Source of the DNA: Christensenella sp. UBA1385
GTDB lineage: Bacteria; Bacillota; Clostridia; Christensenellales; Aristaeellaceae
Direction: 5' to 3'
Assembly (NCBI GenBank): GCA_002305755.1
Contig: DBQV01000006.1
Coordinates: 21,903-36,674, forward strand
Length of the DNA: 14,772 nucleotides
Positions 1 through 5,057 of this stretch are shown here, in pieces. Each line of letters starts with the position of its first letter. Positions within the stretch are counted from its first letter, which is position 1. A program made the position numbers and the translations under genes. The notes beneath the pieces were generated by a model, which saw only the letters and a program-made list of their open reading frames with translations, had not been told where the DNA came from and made no database searches.

Positions 1-47
1 CGGCCGAGGGGGGCATCCGCTTCACGGCGCTGCTGCCGCTTTCATAA
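1..47 (+). CDS. C-terminal end of a probable sensor histidine kinase (partial)
   Basis: Only the last 14 complete codons are in the window. They read AEGGIRFTALLPLS and then TAA at 45-47. A glycine pair, an aromatic residue and a short hydrophobic strand ending in LP at the extreme C-terminus is the usual end of the HATPase_c domain of sensor histidine kinases (pattern GGG-x-F-x-x-x-LP). A strong terminator follows at 66-112, so the gene closes its own transcription unit and is separate from the polyphosphate-type operon downstream. The family call rests on 14 residues; any GHKL-type ATPase would fit. Confidence 0.45.
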   Translation, partial: AEGGIRFTALLPLS

Positions 48-65
48 GAAGATCGGGCCTGATTT

Positions 66-112
66 CAGAGTCGGAGAGAAAATATTCTTTCCGCTCTGTT
101 TTTTTGTTTTTT
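66..112 (+). terminator. Rho-independent terminator after the upstream gene
   Basis: The arm CAGAG-t-CGGAGAG (66-78) pairs with CTTTCCGCTCTG (87-98), with one bulged T at 71, one G-T wobble and an A/T-rich loop at 79-86. Seven T (99-105), a G and six more T follow. This is a textbook intrinsic terminator on the plus strand. It lies 19 bp after the upstream stop codon and separates that gene from the operon starting at 200. Confidence 0.88.
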
Positions 113-199
113 CAGATTTCTTTCAGCCCCGGGCCTTATGCTCAGACCGTGACAGGGGCAGGAGCGTCAAACGCCCCGAAAGACAAGGAGGCGATCCAC

Positions 200-925
200 A
201 TGCAGGCAAGCACAGCCGGAGGCCAGATCTTCGAGCGCTACGAGCGCAAGTACCTGCTCAACCGGTTTCAGTATGAGAGCGTGCTCAGGCAGCTCGAGGG
301 AAGCATGGCGCAGGACAGCTACGGGCTGCACACCATCTCGACCGTCTACTACGACACCGGGGATTTCGACATCATCAGGCGCTGCCTGAAGGGGCCGCGC
401 TTCAAGCAGAAGCTGAGGCTGCGCGCCTACGGCCAGCCCGGCAGGGAGAGCACCGTGTACCTGGAGCTCAAGAAAAAGCTCTCCGGCATCACGTACAAGC
501 GGCGCATCGCGCTGCCGCTGTGGGAGGCGGAAAGCTACCTGGCCGGCGGCGGCCCGCCGCGCGAGCAGGGACAGGCCTTCGGGGAGATCGACTGGTTTGT
601 GAGCCAGCATCCCATGGAGCCCAAGGTGCTCATCAGCTACGACCGCATCGCCCTGGCGGGCATTCAGGATCCGTCGCTGCGCGTCACTTTCGATTCCGGC
701 ATCCGCTGGCGGGACAGCGACCTCAGGCTGAGCCACGGCGACCGCGGGCAGCCTCTGCTGGAGGCGGGCACCTACCTAATGGAGGTAAAGGCGCACGGCG
801 CCCTGCCCCTTGACTTCGTCCGGATGCTCAGCGGCCTCAAGGCCTACCCCGTATCCATCTCCAAGTATGGAACCATCTTTGAAAAATACCTGACCGATAA
901 GGAGGACATCGCCCATGCTGTCTAG
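200..925 (+). CDS. VTC-domain polyphosphate polymerase-like protein
   Basis: A 241-residue cytoplasmic protein of the VTC family (the catalytic tunnel domain of yeast Vtc4; in bacteria annotated as polyphosphate polymerase domain protein). Yeast Vtc4 builds polyphosphate from ATP inside a beta-barrel lined with basic residues. The matching charged motifs are visible in order: FERYERKYLL (11-20), STVYYDT (47-53), KQKLRLRAYG (69-78), LELKKK (89-93 region), YKRR (99-102), SYDR (146-149), LRVTFD (160-165), LMEVK (193-197, acidic metal-ligand position) and SISKYG (219-224). The start is ATG200 because AAGGAGG lies 8 nt upstream; the frame is open back to the terminator T-run, but a start there is not credible. 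The stop overlaps the DUF4956 gene by 11 bp, which implies translational coupling. The polymer made by the bacterial members is not known from sequence; polyphosphate is the default inference. Confidence 0.88.
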   Translation: MQASTAGGQIFERYERKYLLNRFQYESVLRQLEGSMAQDSYGLHTISTVYYDTGDFDIIRRCLKGPRFKQKLRLRAYGQPGRESTVYLELKKKLSGITYKRRIALPLWEAESYLAGGGPPREQGQAFGEIDWFVSQHPMEPKVLISYDRIALAGIQDPSLRVTFDSGIRWRDSDLRLSHGDRGQPLLEAGTYLMEVKAHGALPLDFVRMLSGLKAYPVSISKYGTIFEKYLTDKEDIAHAV

Positions 926-1586
926 CGTACTGGCCCAGAACGGGTCCATCACCGCGGGGGAGATCCTGCTGTGCACCCTGGCCGCCCTGGTGCTGGGGGC
1001 CGCGGCCGCCGCCGTCTACATGTTCAGGAACCGCGCCTCCAAATCCTTCGCCGTCACGGTGGCGCTGCTGCCGCTGGTGATCCAGAGCGTGATCATGCTG
1101 GTCAACGGCAACCTCGGCGCGGGCGTGGCCGTGATGGGGGCCTTCAGCCTGGTCCGCTTCCGCTCGGCCCCCGGCGGAGCGAGGGAGATCTTCACCATCT
1201 TCTTCTCGATGGCCATCGGCCTGGCCTGCGGGATGGGCTACCTGGCCTACGCCGCGCTGTTCACGGCCACCACGGGGCTGGCCTCGGTGCTGTTTTCGGC
1301 CACCCGCTTCGGCGAGAGCGGACGGACGGACAAGCGCCTGCGGGTCACCGTGCCGGAGGACCTTGATTACACCCACGCCTTTGACGATATTTTCGCCCGC
1401 TACACCAGAAACTGCACCCTCAGCAAGGTGCGCACCACCAACCTGGGCGGCCTGTACGAGCTGCAGTACGACCTGACGCTCGAGGACGCCGACAGCGAAA
1501 AAGCCATGCTGGATGAGATCCGCCAGCGCAACGGCAACCTGACGGTCGTGTGCGGTATGCCCGCGGCGGCCCACGACGAACTGTGA
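915..1586 (+). CDS. DUF4956 membrane protein, partner of the VTC protein
   Basis: A 223-residue integral membrane protein. Hydrophobic segments lie at about residues 14-36, 45-64, 66-80 and 94-130 (three or four membrane passes). The DUF4956 signature GAFSLVRFRSAPGGAREI at 75-92 is clear. Residues 140-223 form a soluble, probably cytoplasmic domain (KRLRVTVPEDLDYTHAF onward). Start ATG915 has AAGGAGG ahead of it inside the VTC gene, and the two frames overlap by 11 bp. DUF4956 genes commonly sit beside VTC-domain genes in bacteria. By analogy with the yeast VTC complex, where small membrane subunits guide the nascent chain across the membrane, I infer that this protein anchors the VTC enzyme and may help translocate its product. 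No direct functional evidence is visible. Confidence 0.88.
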   Translation: MLSSVLAQNGSITAGEILLCTLAALVLGAAAAAVYMFRNRASKSFAVTVALLPLVIQSVIMLVNGNLGAGVAVMGAFSLVRFRSAPGGAREIFTIFFSMAIGLACGMGYLAYAALFTATTGLASVLFSATRFGESGRTDKRLRVTVPEDLDYTHAFDDIFARYTRNCTLSKVRTTNLGGLYELQYDLTLEDADSEKAMLDEIRQRNGNLTVVCGMPAAAHDEL

Positions 1587-1603
1587 AAGAGAGTGTAAAT
1601 GAC

Positions 1604-3100
1604 ATGAAAAAGAGAACCAATTTGAAAGCCCTGACTCTGTTGCTTCTGGCCCTGATGGCGCCCGCCCTGTCGGGCTGCGTCTCCCAGGCGGAAGAGGCGG
1701 CCACGGCCGCGGCGCAGACCATTTCGACCGACTATCAGGCGGAGGACACCCAGGCCGCCTACAGCCAGCAGGAGGCCAAGGCCACCGTGCAGCTCAGCGG
1801 CGATGCCATCGAGGTATCGGGCAGCGGCGCCAGAGCCGAGGGCAGCATCCTCACCATCACCGAGGGCGGCCTCTACATCCTGCGCGGCAGCCTGGATAAC
1901 GGGCAGATCCTCATCGAGGCCCCCAAGACCGATACCGTGCGCCTGGTGCTGGAGGGCGTGAGCATCCACTCGGAGACCGGGCCCGCCATCTACGTCCTGC
2001 AGGCGGACAAGCTGATCGTGACCCTGGCGGACGGCACGCAGAACACCCTCAGCGACGGGAGCGGCTTCACCTATCTGGACGCCGAGGCGGAGGAGCCGAA
2101 CGCCGTGATCTTCTCCAAGGCCGACCTCAGCCTGAACGGCTCCGGCAGCCTGACTGTGACCGCCGTGTTTGAAAACGGCATCGTCACCAAGGATGACCTT
2201 GTGATCGCGGGCGGCAGCTACACCGTCAGCGCCGCTAAGGACGCCCTGCGGGGCCGCGACTCCGTGACCGTGCTGGACGGCAGCTTCAGCCTGACGGCCG
2301 GGCGCGACGGCATCCGCACCACCAACGATGAAGACGCTGCCAAGGGCTACATCACCATCACGGGCGGCAGCTACAGCATCACGGCGGCGGGCGAGGGCGT
2401 GCAGGCCATAACTGTGCTCAGCATCTCGGGCGGCGATTTCTCCATCCAAACGGGCGGCGGCAGCTCCGCCGCGGCGGCGCAGGATCAGAGCCTCAAGGGC
2501 CTCAAGGCGGGCACCCAGATCAACCTGTCGGGCGGCAGCTTCGTGATCGACAGCGCGGACGACACCATCCACTCAAACGGCAGCGTCCTCATCTCGGGCG
2601 GTCAGTTCACGCTCTCAAGCGGCGATGACGGCGTACACGCCGACGCCGATCTGACCATCACAGGCGGCAGCATCACCATCACCACGGCCTACGAGGGCCT
2701 GGAAGCTTCCACCATGACCATCGCGGACGGTACCGTTGTCATGACCACGGTGGACGACGGCATCAACCTGGCGGGCGGCAACAGCGATACCGGCATGGGC
2801 CGTTTCGGACAGGATCAGTTCGCGGCGAACAGCAGCCTGTGGCTGCTCATCAGCGGCGGCAACATCACCGTGAACGCGGGCCGCGACGCCATCGACTCCA
2901 ACGGCAGCGCCTCCATGACGGGCGGCACGGTCAGCCTGACGGCCGCCATGGTGGGCGAGGGCGAAACCATCGACGTGAACGGCACCTGGTCGAAGACGGG
3001 CGGCGAGCTGAGCGAGAGCGGCGGCAATGGCGGCTTCGGCATGGGCCCGGGCGGCGGCGGCAGGATGCCCGGCGGCTTCGGCCGGCCCGGCAGGCCCTGA
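1604..3100 (+). CDS. Cthe_2159-like beta-helix carbohydrate-binding lipoprotein
   Basis: A 498-residue secreted protein. A basic start and hydrophobic stretch end in the lipobox LSGC, with Cys25 as the lipidated residue. After a short linker the body is a run of beta-strand repeats of the type GGSYSITAAGEG, GGSFVIDSADD and GGSITITTAYEG. This is the right-handed parallel beta-helix of the Cthe_2159 / DUF4353 family, whose Clostridium thermocellum member binds polygalacturonate and cellulose. Regularly spaced Asp residues (SADDTIHSNG, SGDDGVHADAD, TVDDGINLAGG) are probable calcium or anionic-ligand sites. The last ~27 residues are a Gly/Pro/Met/Arg tail (GPGGGGRMPGGFG). ATG1604 is chosen over an upstream in-frame start because it begins the signal peptide; GAAAGAGAG precedes it as a weak RBS. 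It lies 17 bp after the DUF4956 gene. The VTC-DUF4956-DUF4353 order recurs in Clostridia and suggests that the protein binds the polymer or the envelope. Confidence 0.86.
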   Translation: MKKRTNLKALTLLLLALMAPALSGCVSQAEEAATAAAQTISTDYQAEDTQAAYSQQEAKATVQLSGDAIEVSGSGARAEGSILTITEGGLYILRGSLDNGQILIEAPKTDTVRLVLEGVSIHSETGPAIYVLQADKLIVTLADGTQNTLSDGSGFTYLDAEAEEPNAVIFSKADLSLNGSGSLTVTAVFENGIVTKDDLVIAGGSYTVSAAKDALRGRDSVTVLDGSFSLTAGRDGIRTTNDEDAAKGYITITGGSYSITAAGEGVQAITVLSISGGDFSIQTGGGSSAAAAQDQSLKGLKAGTQINLSGGSFVIDSADDTIHSNGSVLISGGQFTLSSGDDGVHADADLTITGGSITITTAYEGLEASTMTIADGTVVMTTVDDGINLAGGNSDTGMGRFGQDQFAANSSLWLLISGGNITVNAGRDAIDSNGSASMTGGTVSLTAAMVGEGETIDVNGTWSKTGGELSESGGNGGFGMGPGGGGRMPGGFGRPGRP

Positions 3101-3117
3101 CGGGTTCTGAACACAGC

Positions 3118-3150
3118 CCCTCGCTCCGGCCCACACGGCCGGAGCGAGGG
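3118..3150 (+). terminator. Strong hairpin between the beta-helix and glycosidase genes
   Basis: A perfect 14-bp GC-rich stem, CCCTCGCTCCGGCC (3118-3131) against its complement at 3137-3150, with loop CACAC. No T-run follows (the next bases are ATACAGAAAGG, which contain the next RBS). It is therefore more likely an attenuator or an mRNA-stabilising 3' structure than a full terminator. It would set a step in expression between the first three genes and the last two. Confidence 0.55.
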
Positions 3151-3170
3151 ATACAGAAAGGAACAAAGCC

Positions 3171-4178
3171 ATGAACCGCATCAGAAAGAAAACAGTCTTC
3201 GGGATGATCTATTCCGTGCTGCTCACCGTGTTCACCGTCTACGCGGCGCTGGATACCTTCGTCATCCCCCGCGTCTATGCCTCCGCCCCGCCGGCCGTGA
3301 CGGTCAGCGAGACGGTCTCCGGCGAGACGGTCTCCGGCGAGACGGTCTCCACCGAAACGGTCTCCAGCGAAACGGTCTCCGCCGAAACGGTCTCCAGCGA
3401 AACGGTCTCCGGCGAAACGGTCTCCGCCGAAACTCTCTCCAGCGAAACGGTCTCCAGCGAAACGGTCTACTCGGACAGCCGCTTCACCATCACGCTCAGC
3501 ACCGTGCGCGCCTACGACACCGACATCTACGTGGCCGACATCACCCTCAGCTCGCCCGAATACCTGAAGACAGCTTTGGCGCAGAACGCCTACGGGCAGA
3601 ACGTAACGGCGGCCACCTCGGCCATCGCGCGCGAGAACAGCGCCATTTTGGCCATCAACGGCGATTTCTACGGGGCGCAGCGGCAGGGCTATGTGCTGAA
3701 AAACGGCGTGGTATACAGGGATACGCCCGTTGCGGGCAAGGAGGACCTGGTGGTCTGGTCGGACGGCAGCTTTGAGATCATCCGCGAGGATGAGGTCAGC
3801 GCGCAGGAGCTGGCGGACCGCGGAGCGGTGCAGCTGCTCTCCTTCGGCCCGGCGCTGGTCAAGGACGGCGCGATCGCCGTCACGCAGGGGCAGGAGGTTG
3901 GCAAGGCCATGGCCAGCAACCCGCGCACCGCGCTGGGGCAGATCGGTCCTTTGCACTACGTGTTCGTGGTGTCTGACGGGCGCACGCAGCAGAGCGAGGG
4001 TCTGAGCCTGTCCGAACTGGCCGACTTCATGCAGGGCCTCGGCGTTCAGACCGCCTATAACCTGGATGGCGGCGGCAGCTCCGTGATGTACTTCAACGGC
4101 CGCGTGGTCAACAACCCCACCACCAACGGCCGCACGATCAAAGAAAGGAGTGTCAGCGACATTGTCTTCATCAGCTAA
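3171..4178 (+). CDS. Membrane-anchored NAGPA-type phosphodiester glycosidase with ETVS-repeat stalk
   Basis: A 335-residue protein. A basic N-terminus and one hydrophobic segment (about 9-28) act as signal anchor. Residues 47-100 are 11 near-perfect copies of the 5-residue unit ETVSx. From about residue 100 on is the extracellular phosphodiester glycosidase domain (PF09992, named after the human enzyme that uncovers mannose-6-phosphate). Its hallmarks are present: SAILAINGDFYG near 160, RTALGQ near 250, and YNLDGGGSSVMYF near the C-terminus, followed by NNPTTNGRTIKERSVSDIVFI. Bacterial members act on phosphodiester-linked sugars in cell-wall or exopolysaccharide material; the substrate here is not known. 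AAAGGAAC lies before ATG3171. Neighbouring polymer-synthesis genes make an anionic, phosphate-containing envelope polymer a reasonable substrate, as inference. The stop lies inside the next gene. Confidence 0.87.
   Translation: MNRIRKKTVFGMIYSVLLTVFTVYAALDTFVIPRVYASAPPAVTVSETVSGETVSGETVSTETVSSETVSAETVSSETVSGETVSAETLSSETVSSETVYSDSRFTITLSTVRAYDTDIYVADITLSSPEYLKTALAQNAYGQNVTAATSAIARENSAILAINGDFYGAQRQGYVLKNGVVYRDTPVAGKEDLVVWSDGSFEIIREDEVSAQELADRGAVQLLSFGPALVKDGAIAVTQGQEVGKAMASNPRTALGQIGPLHYVFVVSDGRTQQSEGLSLSELADFMQGLGVQTAYNLDGGGSSVMYFNGRVVNNPTTNGRTIKERSVSDIVFIS
3309..3473 (+). repeat. Tandem 15-bp coding repeat (ETVSx, 11 units)
   Basis: Eleven in-frame 15-bp units based on GAGACGGTCTCCGGC run without interruption. 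Early units use GAG for Glu and later ones GAA. The fifth residue varies among Gly, Thr, Ser and Ala; one unit has CTC (Leu) for Val and the last ends in Tyr. The low divergence points to recent slippage or unequal crossover. The product would be an extended Thr/Ser/Glu-rich stalk that lifts the glycosidase domain off the membrane. Confidence 0.95.
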
Positions 4179-4563
4179 CACAGCAGGCACGGCCTGTTCG
4201 GCAGGTGCGCTCCGCTATCTGCGGGCCGCCGCGCTGACGGCCCTGGCAGGGGCGGTGTACGAGTACTTCAGCTTCGGCGTCTGGTCGTTCTTCATGGTCT
4301 ACGCCTTCGCCTTTCCCCTGCTGCTCGGCGCGCTGCCCATGGCCCGTCTGGCCCGGCGGGGAAGGAGCGAGATGCCCGCCGCGGCGCGCAGCCTGCTGGC
4401 AGCCGGCATCGCAACGCTGACGGTGGGCAGCCTGATGACGGGCGCGCTGGAGATCTACGGCACCACAAACCCTCTCACCCTGCTCTATTGGCCCGTCGGC
4501 GGCGCGCTGGTGCTCGGCGCGGCGGCAGCGGCGCTGGCCGGTCGGCGCAGGCAGGCGGCATAG
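4162..4563 (+). CDS. Small conserved-looking multi-pass membrane protein, function unknown
   Basis: About 133 residues, almost entirely hydrophobic, with four likely membrane segments: YLRAAALTALAGAVYEYF, SFFMVYAFAFPLLLGAL, SLLAAGIATLTVGSLMTGAL and a last one over LLYWPVGGALVLGAAAAALA. Short basic loops (ARLARRGR, AGRRRQ) are consistent with cytoplasmic sides. The motifs VYEYFSFGVWSFFM and LEIYGTTNPLTLLYW look like conserved features, but I cannot name the family. The start is uncertain: GTG4150 lies directly against AAAGGAG, too close for initiation, whereas TTG4162 in the same frame has proper spacing and is preferred. The gene overlaps the glycosidase gene by 17 bp, so it is probably co-translated and may be a partner of that enzyme or the last operon member. 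Confidence 0.75.
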   Translation: MSSSANTAGTACSAGALRYLRAAALTALAGAVYEYFSFGVWSFFMVYAFAFPLLLGALPMARLARRGRSEMPAAARSLLAAGIATLTVGSLMTGALEIYGTTNPLTLLYWPVGGALVLGAAAAALAGRRRQAA

Positions 4564-4570
4564 CTTCAGC

Positions 4571-4598
4571 AGGGGCCCGGCAGTTCAGCCGGGCCCTT
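4571..4598 (+). terminator. Operon-end hairpin, copy 1 of a repeated terminator
   Basis: An 11-bp stem (4571-4581 with 4588-4598; one G-T wobble near the base) with loop AGTTCA lies 7 bp after the stop of the last operon gene. Downstream bases are TTGCTCAACC, so there is no good T-run. The core GGGCCCGGCAGTTCAGCC recurs at 5012-5029. Together they form 28-bp direct repeats (4573-4600 and 5012-5039) with a single mismatch. Confidence 0.6.
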
Positions 4599-4604
4599 GC
4601 TCAA

Positions 4605-4686
4605 CCCGTCAAAGAACCAAGTTCTTTGACGGGGAAGGGGACCGGCCATCCGCCTTTTCGCTTCGCTCTCCGGGCGGCGGATGGGC
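4605..4686. repeat. Intergenic repeat, copy A: perfect palindrome plus module X
   Basis: A 13-bp perfect inverted repeat, CCCGTCAAAGAAC (4605-4617) with its complement at 4621-4633 and loop CAA, is followed after 7 bp by module X (4641-4686). X folds as CCATCCGCC (4646-4654) with GGCGGATGG (4676-4684) around TTTTCGCTTCGCTCTCC. The same arrangement, with a different palindrome sequence but the same 7-bp spacing, occurs at 8444-8522. In copy B the A-T pair in the X stem is replaced by C-G, a compensatory change. No coding potential is credible. Confidence 0.8.
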
Positions 4687-4779
4687 CGAAGCCGAGCTCC
4701 GCCTGTGGCAGAAAAAGCGAGGCGAAGGCCCAATGAGCAAAGGAGCAGGCATGGCCTGCGACTATTGCGAATTGAGACT
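4681..4779. repeat. Structured intergenic module Z, copy 1
   Basis: Aligns to copy 2 at 4821-4937. A first hairpin has loop TGT (4704-4706). A second structure has the lower stem CAAT-GA-GCAA (4731-4740) against TTGC-GA-ATTG (4765-4774), that is, two 4-bp helices separated by a tandem G-A/A-G mismatch in the plus-strand RNA. On top is a variable apical hairpin GCAGGC/GCCTGC (4745-4750, 4754-4759). The flanks GCCCAATGAGCAA and TTGCGAATTGAGAC are identical in both copies. The module sits between X and Y, which are adjacent to each other in the other intergenic copy at 8478-8566. Confidence 0.75.
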
Positions 4780-4823
4780 AAGGAAACCCGGGCTTTGCAA
4801 GGCCTTCCGCCCCACCGCGCATG
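4780..4823. repeat. Intergenic module Y, copy A
   Basis: Forty-four bases from AAGGAAACCC to the ATG in GCGCATG. It matches 8523-8566 at about 39 of 44 positions without gaps, including the block GCAAGGCCTTCCGCC. Together with module X it shows that the 4.6-kb and 8.5-kb intergenic regions share a common repeat. Confidence 0.75.
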
Positions 4824-4937
4824 GGCAGAGGCGAGCGCCCGCTGTGCGGGAGCAAGCGAGACGGCAGCCCAATGAGCAAGGAAAAGCGCAAACACCGCTT
4901 GCGGTGTGAAGCGCTTGACCGTTGCGAATTGAGACCG
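4821..4937. repeat. Structured intergenic module Z, copy 2
   Basis: Second copy of the module at 4681-4779. The first hairpin, CCCGC (4838-4842), TGT, GCGGG (4846-4850), differs from copy 1 by two compensatory pair swaps (4702/4708 C-G to 4841/4847 G-C, and 4701/4709 G-C to 4840/4848 C-G). The lower stem CAAT-GA-GCAA (4870-4879) with TTGC-GA-ATTG (4922-4931) is identical. The apical part is replaced by a longer double hairpin: AAGCGC/GCGCTT (4884-4889, 4911-4916) enclosing ACACCGC/GCGGTGT (4892-4898, 4901-4907). Confidence 0.75.
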
Positions 4938-4952
4938 CTGGGGCGGATTCAA

Positions 4953-4975
4953 ATCAGAGGGCTTCGCCCTCCGAT
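4953..4975. repeat. Short GC hairpin in the intergenic array
   Basis: GAGGGC (4957-4962), loop TTC, GCCCTC (4966-4971), extended by ATC/GAT across one A-C mismatch. This is the last palindrome before the A/T-rich stretch 4985-4997, which contains ATTATA followed by a run of T. Apart from this hairpin I see no feature at 4938-5008 beyond a weak minus-strand promoter candidate described in the findings. Confidence 0.55.
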
Positions 4976-5008
4976 ACCTCCCTGATTATACTTTTTTGAC
5001 AGCCTGAA

Positions 5009-5038
5009 CAAGGGCCCGGCAGTTCAGCCTGGCCCTTG
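5009..5038 (-). terminator. Hairpin after the peptidoglycan-binding gene, copy 2 of the repeated terminator
   Basis: CAAGGGCC (5009-5016) pairs with GGCCCTTG (5031-5038), and GGC/GCC pairs inside after one C-T mismatch; the loop is AGTTCA. On the minus strand it lies 20 bp after the stop of the gene that ends at 5058. It has no immediate T-run on that strand. It is a near-copy, in the same orientation, of the hairpin at 4571-4598. Confidence 0.55.
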
Positions 5039-5057
5039 CGGTTATAAGTATATGGTA

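Noticed and set aside
104..199. Upstream extension of the VTC-domain protein
   Set aside because: The frame is open, but the start would lie in the T-run of the preceding terminator and has no RBS; ATG200 has AAGGAGG at good spacing.
113..199. Sigma-A promoter for the VTC operon
   Set aside because: A promoter is expected here, but no -35/-10 pair with acceptable spacing could be identified by eye.
3309..3473. CRISPR-like array
   Set aside because: The 15-bp units are contiguous, lack spacers and are in frame within a surface-enzyme gene.
4605..4937. Insertion sequence or MITE with transposase
   Set aside because: No transposase frame and no clear terminal inverted repeat or target-site duplication around the whole array; the structured-repeat description is safer.
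4566..4952. Minus-strand open frame of 128 codons across the intergenic array
   Set aside because: It spans palindromic repeat modules, has no RBS or recognisable domain, and substitutions between repeat copies preserve base pairing and not codons.
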